A DNA stretch of 64,000 nucleotides from Pseudomonas sp. Irchel s3h17 (GTDB lineage: Bacteria; Pseudomonadota; Gammaproteobacteria; Pseudomonadales; Pseudomonadaceae), in the NCBI RefSeq assembly GCF_900187505.1, contig NZ_FYDL01000001.1, forward strand, positions 1 through 64,000. Reading direction: 5' to 3'. Positions 17,701 to 26,585 of the stretch are shown here, in pieces; position 1 is the stretch's first letter, and the number at the start of each line of letters is the position of its first letter. The notes under the pieces are model-generated. The model did no database searches. It was not told where the DNA came from and was given only the letters and a program-made list of their open reading frames with translations. The translations under genes were made by a program, and so were the position numbers.

Positions 17701-17834
17701 TCTGAAAAATCGCTTGCTAGCCATCTTACGGTTTCAATCAGCAGCGCTCCGAGTTAGCCGTGCGGAGCGCTTCAGACTGCCTCTATCCTGTGATGCTCAT
17801 TTTGCCGTCGGAGAGATTCACAGCTCGCCTTAGC

Positions 17835-18134
17835 TCAGTAACCGTACTCGTTCAGCAGTTTCTGTAAAAACTCACGTCGCCGTTGGACGATGCTCAAAAT
17901 GAGATAGTCGCGGTCGGTGTCTCTTGTCGACAAATGTCCAGCGTCCACAAGGCCATGGATGTAGCCTTCAGCTCTGCCTCTTGCTTCGAGCAAAGCCTCT
18001 TTGGATGTGCTTTTGTAGATGTCTTCAGCGATGAGCTGCCACCGCTTTTTCTGGCGGTGCCCAATAGGGTCATCGGAAAATTTAGGTGCGTTGATCAGGG
18101 TGGTGAAATCGGAGCGCGCGTCAGGTGCGTTCAA
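17835..18134 (-). CDS. Small protein of unknown function
   Basis: A 99-residue, soluble, charged protein, predicted mostly helical (EDIYKSTSKEALLEARGRAE, IVQRRREFLQKLLNEYGY). No known domain was recognised. It stands alone on the minus strand between the Phd-like remnant and a plus-strand unknown gene. Codon use is even and the frame is well conserved to the end, which supports it modestly as a gene. Confidence 0.5.
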   Translation of the reverse strand: MNAPDARSDFTTLINAPKFSDDPIGHRQKKRWQLIAEDIYKSTSKEALLEARGRAEGYIHGLVDAGHLSTRDTDRDYLILSIVQRRREFLQKLLNEYGY

Positions 18135-18332
18135 AGCGGATTCTCAGAACAGTGATAACTGAGCGGAGGCTATCATGCGCACACTATATCGCCTGCTGTT
18201 GGCTGGCTTTTGTAGGCGCTGGCGCGAAGAAACGATTTCAATGATGGTGCATGCTTTCGGTGGCGTCTTTGAACATTGTGGAGCGTATAGACAGTGCCAT
18301 TCAGCGAGTACATTCTTAGCCCGGAGTTCGAT

Positions 18333-18632
18333 ATGGGATACCTCAGCCTAGAGGACATCTACCCCGATGACGTAGAAAAATATGGCCATCTGCGGGTAGG
18401 AATGACCGACCTCTACGTAAAAGACAATCACGCCATTTATGGTGTGGTTACGCTTGGCGAATACCGCGAGCTGACCAGCAAGTTACTGCGTGACAAAGCG
18501 GTGCAAATGATCATCAGCGCTAAGCTCGCCGCGTTGCCCGAGGACTACGATCCGTGGATTAGGCGGATCGAACGCAATCGCGCCTTACACGCTAGGTATG
18601 GGGACAAATTCGATCCCTGGGGAGACGACTGA
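18333..18632 (+). CDS. Small acidic protein of unknown function
   Basis: A 99-residue protein rich in acidic residues (LSLEDIYPDDVEKYGHLRVG at the start, DKFDPWGDD at the end). The ATG at 18333 is preferred over the GTG at 18294 because GGAG lies 6 bases upstream. It has no recognised domain and no membrane segment. It lies upstream of the exonuclease-like gene but about 150 bp apart, so co-transcription is uncertain. Confidence 0.5.
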   Translation: MGYLSLEDIYPDDVEKYGHLRVGMTDLYVKDNHAIYGVVTLGEYRELTSKLLRDKAVQMIISAKLAALPEDYDPWIRRIERNRALHARYGDKFDPWGDD

Positions 18633-18785
18633 CAGCTCTCCGCGTCCAATCACGAATGCAGCGCCTCATCTTACTCGGCCGACCTTGTAGCTACGCTCCT
18701 CGAAAATCCATCGGTATTGTAAATAGTGGGGCGAACACGGCTACAATGACAGATCACGCTAACAATCGTTGTAAAGGATAGGGCG

Positions 18786-19283
18786 TTGAAGATATTCCTA
18801 GATTGCGAATTTACCCAGCTCAATCAGGACTCGAAACTGATATCCCTAGCGCTGGTATCGGAGTCAGGCGAAGAGTTCTATGTTGAGCTGACTGATACTT
18901 ATTCGGTCGAGGACTGCAGTGATTTCGTCATCCGGAATGTTCTACCGCAGCTCGATCCTCTGCGATATGGGCAGTCGCTTGTCGAAGCCCAAGCGTCTCT
19001 TCGAAGATTTCTAGACGGTTTCGACGAGGAACTTGAGGTGTGTTCAGATGCGCCACAGTGGGATTGGGATTTTTTCTGCGATCTCGCTCGTGCAGATCAT
19101 CAACCCTGGCCAGGCCAGGTTATGAATCAACCTACCAACCTCACGATCCTTTTCCATCAGGTAAATGCAGAAGCTCTTGAACAGGTAGAGCTGTGTGATC
19201 TACCACACCATGCGTTGCTAGACGCACGAGCGCTTGCAGAGCTTTTCAAGCTCTTGGCATCCCGGCTTGTTTTGTCACCATAA
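18786..19283 (+). CDS. 3'-5' exoribonuclease-like protein (DEDDh fold)
   Basis: A 165-residue protein. It begins with KIFLDCEFTQL (the first acidic pair of DEDD exonucleases), has WDWDFFCDL in the middle, and ends with LPHHALLDARALAELF (His and final Asp). This matches the small Rv2179c-like exoribonuclease family, known in phages and mobile elements. It starts with TTG behind AAGGA. RNA trimming is the likely activity; the biological role is unknown. Confidence 0.75.
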   Translation: MKIFLDCEFTQLNQDSKLISLALVSESGEEFYVELTDTYSVEDCSDFVIRNVLPQLDPLRYGQSLVEAQASLRRFLDGFDEELEVCSDAPQWDWDFFCDLARADHQPWPGQVMNQPTNLTILFHQVNAEALEQVELCDLPHHALLDARALAELFKLLASRLVLSP

Positions 19284-19409
19284 GGCGCATCTCAGTTCGA
19301 CAGCTTCTTTTGTATCGTCCGGCATTAATGGCAGATGGCCTAGGAGCCAGCGAATGTGCCAACGATCCGGAATGGGGGGTGCAGGGAGATAATGAGTCAG
19401 CGCTTCACT

Positions 19410-19513
19410 GCAAGTGATTCGAGTTTCGCCATCGACAGAGGGGTGGGGAAAACGGCAAAACAGGATTATTCCAAATTATGGCTCAGCCATAATTATTGCT
19501 GAGCCATAATTTT
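19410..19513. repeat. 105-bp direct repeat, copy A, with AT-rich hairpin
   Basis: About 104 bp are repeated, with few changes, at 43833-43937. Both copies run from GCAAGTGATTCGAGTTTCGC or close to it and end in an inverted repeat. Here the arms AAATTATGGCTCAGC (19473-19487) and GCTGAGCCATAATTT (19498-19512) are perfect. The repeat ends about 98 bp before the MvaU-like start, so it may be a regulatory element. Confidence 0.7.
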
Positions 19514-19610
19514 TGGCTTCTCTGTTTCAGTCTCAGTTGTCGCAAGCAGTCCCTATTGCGATGACCGATTTGCAATATACTGTTAGGCAACTACCGAAAA
19601 GAGAACCGTC

Positions 19611-19976
19611 ATGTCTAAACTCGCAGAATTCCGCCAGCTCGAAAAACACCTCGCCGAACAGCTTCAAGCTCTCGAGGCGCTGAAAGGCGACGCTGGCCTC
19701 AAGAAAGAAATCGAATTTGAAACCAAGCTGCGCGCTCTGCTTGCCGAGTACGGCTACAGCCTGCCGAACGTGATCAACCTGCTTGATCCGAAGTCTGGCC
19801 GTCGCGCACCAGCAGCCGAATCCAAATCCAGCAGCCGTAAGCCACGCCAAGTGAAGATCTACAAAAATCCGAACACAGGTGAAGTCGTCGAAACCAAAGG
19901 TGGCAATCACAAGACGTTGAAAGAGTGGAAGGCTGAACACGGTTCTGCAAAAGTCGAGTCTTGGCTGACCAAGTGA
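19611..19976 (+). CDS. MvaU/MvaT-like H-NS family silencer
   Basis: A 121-residue xenogeneic silencer. Residues 1-60 form the oligomerisation coiled coil (MSKLAEFRQLEKHLAEQLQA, then EFETKLRALLAEYGYSLPNV). Residues 80-120 form the DNA-binding domain with the hallmark VETKGGNHKTLKEWKAEHGS. The MSKLAEF start resembles MvaU more than MvaT. It binds AT-rich DNA in the minor groove and represses acquired genes. It stands alone, with a strong terminator behind it and the repeated hairpin element in front. It is likely an island-borne paralogue rather than the core copy. Confidence 0.9.
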   Translation: MSKLAEFRQLEKHLAEQLQALEALKGDAGLKKEIEFETKLRALLAEYGYSLPNVINLLDPKSGRRAPAAESKSSSRKPRQVKIYKNPNTGEVVETKGGNHKTLKEWKAEHGSAKVESWLTK

Positions 19977-19995
19977 TTTTGGTTTGAGTACAAAC

Positions 19996-20016
19996 AAGGG
20001 CCCTGCGGGGCCCTTT
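19996..20016 (+). terminator. Rho-independent terminator of the MvaU-like gene
   Basis: The stem AAGGGCCC / GGGCCCTT with a TGCG loop and trailing T residues starts 19 bp after the stop codon. Confidence 0.85.
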
Positions 20017-20290
20017 CACTTTGGTAGACGATTCGAGATTTGATACATTGGAATGGTTACGTATAAGACTGATGTTAAACAGACGAGACCGAACAACGCT
20101 GCGAGTAGTTTTGGAAATAGCAAGGCTCCGCTATCGCACTAAGATCGGACGCTCATAGAATTGAAACGTCGACTCAGATACTGTAACATTTGATAGTTCA
20201 TCCATGCCTTACTGATATACCTGATGGTGATTATGAGGCGCTGTGATGCTGACGCCTCGTGCACCCACCTTCAGCTCTCAGCAAGTCTGG

Positions 20291-21379
20291 TTAGACGGCA
20301 ATCACCTTCATCCGTGGTTTAGCCTTGGCTAACGTCAATGCAGCATGCGTCAACGAAGCCTCGGTAGCATCCCACCCCAAACATGCATCAGTCACTGACA
20401 CGCCATATCGCAGGGATTTGCCTAATACCTGACAGCCTTCATAAAGATGGCTCTCAAGCATCATCCCTTTGAGGGAATGCTCTCCGTCCAAGCGCTGCTC
20501 CAGTACGTTTGCAAATACTCCGGGTTGACGAGTATGGCTCTTACCGCTGTTGGAATGACTGCAGTCAACCAAAATCCGCGAGGGAAGGGCGGCTTTATCC
20601 ATGGCTGTCTTAGCGGTAGCAACACTGAAACGATCATAATTCGGGCCTGCTATGCCGCCCCGCAAAACTAGATGAGTATCTGGATTGCCATCGGTTTTAA
20701 TAACCGCCGCGACCCCTTGGCTGTTTACTCCAAAATGGGTATGTTGATGTGCTGCGGCGCGCATAGCATCACATGCAATTGCAACGCCGCCGTCGGTGCC
20801 ATTCTTGAAGCCTACTGGGATGCCTAAACCGCTAACTAACTCTCGATGGACTTGCGATTCGGTAGTTCGAGCCCCAACAGCAGCCCAGCTCATCAGATCA
20901 TCGAAGTATCCGGCTGCTATAGGATGAAGGACTTCATTTGCAATAGGTAAACCCTTGGCCACGATGTCTCGCAACAGTATCCGCGCAATCTCCAGTCCTG
21001 CATGTACATCGTTGCTACCGTTGAGCCAAGGATCATAAGCCAAGCCCTTCCAGCCAACCGTCGTGCGCGGCTTTTCAATATATGTACGCATCACTAAAAA
21101 AATTTCGTCATTTAACGATTGAGCTAAAGCTAAAAGCTTTTCGGCGTATTCAAGTGCAGAGTCTGGATGATGGAGCGAACAGGGCCCCACAATCACTAGT
21201 AGTCTTTCATCTTCACCGTTCAGAATTGCGCGTATTGTATTGCGATTGTCTTGGACTTGGCGCGTAAGCGCATCCGTTATTGGGAGTTTTTGTTTTAGTC
21301 CAAGAGTGCTTGGTAGCTGTAGTTGTGTGTCAGAACATACTGATAACGATGACGGTGACGTGCGTGAATTGGAGTTCAT
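20291..21379 (-). CDS. Class I DAHP synthase
   Basis: A 362-residue 3-deoxy-7-phosphoheptulonate synthase of the AroF/G/H type, the first step of the shikimate pathway (phosphoenolpyruvate plus erythrose-4-phosphate). Motifs: VIVGPCSLHHPDSALEYA, MRTYIEKPRTTVGWKGL, VGFKNGTDG, and RILVDCSHSNSGK. The ATG at 21379 is preferred because it has AGG upstream and matches the family length; an upstream ORF extension to 21436 exists. It is the last gene of the operon with phzD, phzE and the carboxylic acid reductase. An extra DAHP synthase usually serves to raise chorismate supply for a secondary metabolite. Phenazine operons use a class II enzyme (PhzC) in this role, so this cluster differs. Confidence 0.93.
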   Translation of the reverse strand: MNSNSRTSPSSLSVCSDTQLQLPSTLGLKQKLPITDALTRQVQDNRNTIRAILNGEDERLLVIVGPCSLHHPDSALEYAEKLLALAQSLNDEIFLVMRTYIEKPRTTVGWKGLAYDPWLNGSNDVHAGLEIARILLRDIVAKGLPIANEVLHPIAAGYFDDLMSWAAVGARTTESQVHRELVSGLGIPVGFKNGTDGGVAIACDAMRAAAHQHTHFGVNSQGVAAVIKTDGNPDTHLVLRGGIAGPNYDRFSVATAKTAMDKAALPSRILVDCSHSNSGKSHTRQPGVFANVLEQRLDGEHSLKGMMLESHLYEGCQVLGKSLRYGVSVTDACLGWDATEASLTHAALTLAKAKPRMKVIAV

Positions 21380-21533
21380 ATTGGCTACCTGATCATAAGC
21401 AGAAATTCTGCAGCTCCCAATTAGCAGGAGCCGCAACTAAACCATTTCAAGGTTTTGTTTTTCGTCGAAAACAGTGATCGATAAAATCGACCATTTACGA
21501 TTGATTCAAGCGGTTATGTACGTTTCTCTTGGC

Positions 21534-24500
21534 TTATAATTGTAATTGAGGTATGGCAGCAGAAGGGGCGCGATTTAACCCCTTAAGCAACTCTCCCAAC
21601 AGTCCCAGGGATTGCAAGTCCGTTACATATTTTCGAATCAGAGATTTAGATATATGTGGGATTGCAAAGGTCTCTGAACCGGACTCGAATGCGTCAACGG
21701 CTCCTTGAAAACGATCGGAAGGAATGGTTGAGCCACTGATGACCTCTGTTGGTTTGCTAAAACCATGCATGAGCGGTAGTAACGAATGCTGTTTTAGGTG
21801 TTCCGGAAGGCCGCGCAACGCCGTTTCGAATCGATTATGCCAATCAGCATAGTCAAAAACTTTTCTGATGTTGACGCCATGGTCGATCATCCAGTCGACA
21901 AATGTATCCAGCGAAATTCCATCATTATGCGGATTCACCAGATTGAATGACCGATACGAATCCGCGTATTGTCTTACCCCAATTTTCAGTATCGCGGAGG
22001 CAGTGAAGTCGACCGGTAAACCATCGTAATGAGGCAGTCCCCCGTTTCCGGTGGAGCGATAAAATGATGATGGAGCAATGCCTGTGAGTGCGACGCTCAA
22101 AAGAAGGCGAGTAAACATATCGGGGACATTCAACTGTCCAGGATATTGGCTATGCGCCAGAATCATGCTTGAGCGGAATGTGGTGACAGGCAACCCGTAA
22201 TGGTTGTGTGCTTCTCTAAGCAATACCTCACTCGCCCATTTACTGAGTCCATAGCCGGCTGCGTAGGTATCGTCCGCTTCAATTTCGGCGGCTGCAATAC
22301 GGATGTCAGCGTCCTCATCCAAAATGGTTCGGGTGTTCACTAAAGATGCCACGGCAATGCTGGACAAGAATACAACAGGCTTTAGGTGGTGTGAGAGAGC
22401 CAGGCTGATGATCTCCGCTGTACCGGTCACATTGGCGTCAAACAAGTTACTGTACGGAAGGACGTGGTTCACCAGGGCTCCTGCATGGACAATGGTGTCT
22501 ACTTCCTTACCTAGTCTGTCCCAGGTTTCCGGATCCAGTCCAAGCTTGGGTTCTCCAATATCGCCTGCCAGTACCTCAAGGTGTAGAGCGGACAGTGATC
22601 GTAGTTTTCTGAAAACCTGTGAGTTCTCGCTACCGAAGGACTCATGAAGCCGTTTGGTCGCCGACGCCACATTTTTACCTCGCACGACACAGATCAGCTT
22701 GCCTCCCGTTTCACCAAACGCTTCTAGTAACTGCAGGCACAAGAACCTACCTAGATAACCGGTCGAGCCCGTGAGCAGGATTGTTCGAGCTGAATTGGCG
22801 GACGCTTTTAGCCCTCGTGCTTTCTGCAGGACATCTGGGCTAATGAATTTTTCGAGTGAGAGATCCTTTGCGTGGAATACGTTTGGCTTTGCACCATGAA
22901 TTGATGCAGCCGAGGGACGAATCTGGCCCGACTGGAGCGTCTTTTCAATGTAGTCAGAAACGTGCTGCAGATCGTACACGGGGCTAATCAGCATATCGAC
23001 GGGAATGGTGATTCCATAAGCATCAGAAAGTATTGAAGCGAGACTGACCGCGGATAACGAGTCTCCCCCAAGCTCTCTGAACTGTGCATGAGGGCTGATT
23101 TCTTCGGTAGCTCCCCCCACTAAGCTGCGTACCGCTTGTTTTAGCGTTTCGAGTACCGACTGCTGGTTTATCCGTTCGTGAATATCATGGAGCTCATCCA
23201 GCTCTTTGGATACAAGCTGATCGTTTAGCTCCTCAAGCCGCTCAGCATACCTTTCGCGGAGCTTAGGCCACAAAGGTTTGCCGTGATCAGAAAGCAACCC
23301 GTTAGATTGGGTAAAGGGTTCACTTTCGATCAACAAGTCCCGTGGAATTTCATAGCTGCGCAGCTCGGATTTTTTCGCCAGCTTGCGAATGGCATCACCG
23401 AGAAATTGCTTGATCAGTTCTGCTTTACCGTCGAAGCGTTTTGTAAGTTGTTTGGAGGGAACAACAACAGCAAGTAAGTGAGACCATTCGCTTCTTCCAT
23501 ACACGAAGATACTTTGGATCTCTGGTATTGCCGAAAATGTAGTCTCCAATTGAGCCGTCGCGACAAATTCGCCTTGGGACAATTTGATCACATTCTTACG
23601 TCGATCTACATAGACCAGTCGATTATGACCTGTTTCGGCCACAATATCTCCGGTTTTGTAGTATCCATGTTCATCGAAGAGCTCAGTGGCTAACTCCGGT
23701 CGTTTGTAGTAACCAGGGATGATCGACTGCGTTTTCAAAAGCAACTCGCCGCGAGGGAAGGGCGAATCGGTACCGTAATAGCCGAGCTCGGGTACATCGA
23801 TAATTCTATAGTCTTCGACTGGAGGACTGAGTAGCTCATTGTCAATCCAGATTGCACCTGCCTCCGTGGAGCCGTAAACATTGTGAAGCGGAATATTCAG
23901 TAGCTTTTGCGTAAAAATTTTCAGCTCATTGGACAGCGGGGCGGAACTGCAACTGGCCCAGCCAACTTGTCCTCCCAAGACATTTACCCGGATATCCTCC
24001 AAAATCGCCAAGGATGTATCATCGCCGTGGCTAGCTTTTTTTCTGACCAGTTCTGTTTGATATTTTTGATAAATCATCTCGCATATCCGTGGCACCAACG
24101 ATAATTCCGTTGGCTTGCTTAACGAGATGTCTTCGAGCAAGGTGGAAAGATTGCTCTTGGCCGTGAAATAGCAGGTGCCGCCTCTAGCAAGAGTGCTTTT
24201 AAGCGAAGAGTGACCAGCGACGTGGCTCATCGGCATGTAGTGAAATGTAATAGCTCTCTCTTCTGAAAAAATAGTGGCCCACGAGCCGCCCCACATTCCA
24301 GATGCAAGCTTCTGTGTGTACATGGCACCTTTTGGCGTGCCTGTGCTGCCTGATGTATATATCAGCATCGACAGTTCGTCATCCGAGGACAGGCTGTTAT
24401 ACAAGGGGGGCTCAGGTAAGGAGGCCCCTTTTGTAAGCAGATCTTGCAGAGGAACGATTGATACCGCACTGGAATTGCTGTCCAGGTGACTGCGTACGGC

Positions 24501-24995
24501 ATCGAGTTTTTTCGAGTGTTCGGACACCTCTGAATAATAATCCAGTAGCAAGACTCGACGAATAGAAGGGGTTTTCAATGCAACTTCCACAGCGATATCC
24601 AAGTAGTCAATACCTGCCGCGAAGATCAGAGGTTCGGTTTCTTGTAAAATAGAGTCTATTTGAGCTTGGGACGATCCTGTTTGAAGAGGGACGGTTATTG
24701 CACCGAGACGAATGCAAGCTAAATCTAATGTGGCGTAATCGCCGCTCGTGAAGGCCAGAAATGCAACCGAGCTGCCTGCAGTCAGAGGCGCACAGGTGTT
24801 GTGGTGTAGTTCGGCTGCCAACGCACCTGTTCGCTTCCAGAGTTCGCCATAAGTTATCGTGCTGTAACTTGGTAGCAGCTTAAATGACACCTCTTTACTG
24901 TATTCATCAGTAATAAACGTTCTGTCTCGCTCCCCAATAGCAGGGCGATCTGCGTACTTGCTCATCGTGTCAGCGACGATTTTTGCCAAGCTCAT
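21534..24995 (-). CDS. car: Carboxylic acid reductase (A-T-R)
   Basis: An 1153-residue three-domain enzyme. Residues 1-600 are an adenylation domain (LIYTSGSTGTPKGAMY near 211-226; VYGSTEAGAIW; YKTGDIV; VYVDRRKNVIKLSQGEF). A carrier domain carries the phosphopantetheine Ser in LGGDSLSAVSL (near 645). The C-terminal reductase begins with ILLTGSTGYLGRFLCLQLLE (near 735-755, NADPH loop) and has the catalytic YGLSKWASE (near 915). Size, order and motifs match stand-alone CARs of Nocardia and Mycobacterium, which turn acids into aldehydes with ATP and NADPH after activation by a PPTase. No PPTase gene is in the window. The operon suggests trans-DHHA or a derivative as substrate. AAGGA precedes the ATG. 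Confidence 0.92.
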   Translation of the reverse strand: MSLAKIVADTMSKYADRPAIGERDRTFITDEYSKEVSFKLLPSYSTITYGELWKRTGALAAELHHNTCAPLTAGSSVAFLAFTSGDYATLDLACIRLGAITVPLQTGSSQAQIDSILQETEPLIFAAGIDYLDIAVEVALKTPSIRRVLLLDYYSEVSEHSKKLDAVRSHLDSNSSAVSIVPLQDLLTKGASLPEPPLYNSLSSDDELSMLIYTSGSTGTPKGAMYTQKLASGMWGGSWATIFSEERAITFHYMPMSHVAGHSSLKSTLARGGTCYFTAKSNLSTLLEDISLSKPTELSLVPRICEMIYQKYQTELVRKKASHGDDTSLAILEDIRVNVLGGQVGWASCSSAPLSNELKIFTQKLLNIPLHNVYGSTEAGAIWIDNELLSPPVEDYRIIDVPELGYYGTDSPFPRGELLLKTQSIIPGYYKRPELATELFDEHGYYKTGDIVAETGHNRLVYVDRRKNVIKLSQGEFVATAQLETTFSAIPEIQSIFVYGRSEWSHLLAVVVPSKQLTKRFDGKAELIKQFLGDAIRKLAKKSELRSYEIPRDLLIESEPFTQSNGLLSDHGKPLWPKLRERYAERLEELNDQLVSKELDELHDIHERINQQSVLETLKQAVRSLVGGATEEISPHAQFRELGGDSLSAVSLASILSDAYGITIPVDMLISPVYDLQHVSDYIEKTLQSGQIRPSAASIHGAKPNVFHAKDLSLEKFISPDVLQKARGLKASANSARTILLTGSTGYLGRFLCLQLLEAFGETGGKLICVVRGKNVASATKRLHESFGSENSQVFRKLRSLSALHLEVLAGDIGEPKLGLDPETWDRLGKEVDTIVHAGALVNHVLPYSNLFDANVTGTAEIISLALSHHLKPVVFLSSIAVASLVNTRTILDEDADIRIAAAEIEADDTYAAGYGLSKWASEVLLREAHNHYGLPVTTFRSSMILAHSQYPGQLNVPDMFTRLLLSVALTGIAPSSFYRSTGNGGLPHYDGLPVDFTASAILKIGVRQYADSYRSFNLVNPHNDGISLDTFVDWMIDHGVNIRKVFDYADWHNRFETALRGLPEHLKQHSLLPLMHGFSKPTEVISGSTIPSDRFQGAVDAFESGSETFAIPHISKSLIRKYVTDLQSLGLLGELLKGLNRAPSAAIPQLQL

Positions 24996-25060
24996 AATTC
25001 GTTCCTTGATAAAAAATTTGCGGATAGTGCTCAGATAATCGAATAATCCGATCCAGTGAT

Positions 25061-26527
25061 TTATTCGGGAAGTGTCTTGGGTAGCCAGTAGATAGCGAGT
25101 AGTCCTACGGCAAAGGTAAGTAGGCCAGCAACAGCTATTGCGAGGTGCATGCCAGTCAAGAATGCCTGCTGTGCTTGGGCTATCGTTTCGGCGGCGAGAC
25201 CTGACGTATCGAGCGTTTCGTTCAGAGTGCCAGCAATGTCAGGGCCCGATAGGCGAAACCACAGTGCTGCGAGTGAACCGAGTACAGATATACCCAAGGC
25301 GTTGCCGATCTCGTTACTGGTCTCTGCTATAGCGGCTGCAGCACCTGCTCGTTCAGATGGTACTGCTGATACTGCAATCTCGGCGACCAGGCTGAAGGAA
25401 AGGCCGTATCCGACGCCCGCAATTATCGTTGAGGCAACAAAAAATACTGCGCCATAGCTGGTGTCCGTCATAAGTAACAGCAACATCCCACCACTGATCA
25501 GGAAATGCGTGGCTACAAGCGCCCATTTCTTCCCGATTCGTTCAACGATCTTGCTAGTCCAAATACATGTGGCGGTGAGGACGAGTGCTCCAGGCACAGT
25601 GAGCATTGCAGTGGTGAAAACGTCGAACCCGAGTACTGATTGAATGTAGATACCTACGAGATAGCCGGTAGCAGACCAAACTACTAGGGACAATAGTCCG
25701 GTCAAAATCGCAATGGTGAAAATCCGATCTTTGAACAGGCTCACATCAAGCAAAGGGTGCTTAAGATGCCGCTGTCTACTGACAAACCAGAAAAGTCCAA
25801 TAACTCCAATCACGCCAGAGACCAGCTGGCTGGTGGAAATGCCGTACGCAGCTGCCGTTTTGAGTGAGTAGGTGAAGAGCAGGATGCCAATAAACGACAG
25901 AGCGAGACTCGGTACGTCGATTCTGCCTGTCGACTCAGCATGTACCTCGCGTAGTAGATATGGCGCGGAGAGCATGAAAATCAACACCACGGGAACGTTG
26001 ATAAGAAAGACAGACCCCCACGTGAAGTTGTTCAGCAGCATTCCGCCGATCAGTGGCCCGACGGCAAATCCGCCCGCGAAAGTCGCTGCAAAAATCCCAA
26101 TAGCTTGCGCACGCTGCTTAGGGTCAGGAAAAAGATTGCTGACAATTGCCAGGCCAGAAGGCAATAGCGTTGCTCCTCCCAATCCCATAAGTGCTCTGAA
26201 CGCAATTAGGCTCTCAGGGGTTGTCGAGAGTGCAGCTCCAACGGATGCCCCGCCGAAGATCATCGCTCCTACCATCACAAGCTTCAATCTTCCGTATCGG
26301 TCACCGATGTTTCCGAACGCCACCAGAAGTGATCCGACTACGAAACCGTAAATATCCAGAATCCATAGTGCTTGGTCAGCACTAGGCATAAGAGAGGAGG
26401 TGATTCTGGGCATAGCTAAGTACAGAACGGAACCATCCATCGCGACCAGTGCAACCAGTCCCAGTACCGTAAGTAATCCTAGCCATGCTTGCCTATCCGC
26501 AGGCTGAGCGATAGTAGCTTGGTGCAT
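25061..26527 (-). CDS. DHA2-type MFS exporter (EmrB/QacA family)
   Basis: A 488-residue inner-membrane drug:H+ antiporter with 14 predicted helices. Visible marks are the motif A region GNIGDRYGRLKLVMVG between helices 2 and 3, and PLIGGMLL in helix 5. The ATG at 26527 (MHQATIAQP) has AAAGG upstream; a longer ORF runs into phzE and is rejected. It sits between the phzE-like gene and the reductase gene, so it most likely exports the product or protects the producer. Confidence 0.9.
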   Translation of the reverse strand: MHQATIAQPADRQAWLGLLTVLGLVALVAMDGSVLYLAMPRITSSLMPSADQALWILDIYGFVVGSLLVAFGNIGDRYGRLKLVMVGAMIFGGASVGAALSTTPESLIAFRALMGLGGATLLPSGLAIVSNLFPDPKQRAQAIGIFAATFAGGFAVGPLIGGMLLNNFTWGSVFLINVPVVLIFMLSAPYLLREVHAESTGRIDVPSLALSFIGILLFTYSLKTAAAYGISTSQLVSGVIGVIGLFWFVSRQRHLKHPLLDVSLFKDRIFTIAILTGLLSLVVWSATGYLVGIYIQSVLGFDVFTTAMLTVPGALVLTATCIWTSKIVERIGKKWALVATHFLISGGMLLLLMTDTSYGAVFFVASTIIAGVGYGLSFSLVAEIAVSAVPSERAGAAAAIAETSNEIGNALGISVLGSLAALWFRLSGPDIAGTLNETLDTSGLAAETIAQAQQAFLTGMHLAIAVAGLLTFAVGLLAIYWLPKTLPE

Positions 26528-26585
26528 AATAAAATGACCTTTAGTTATGAGTTTGTTTGTGGGGCGAAGTTTTAGTGGGTGCTTC

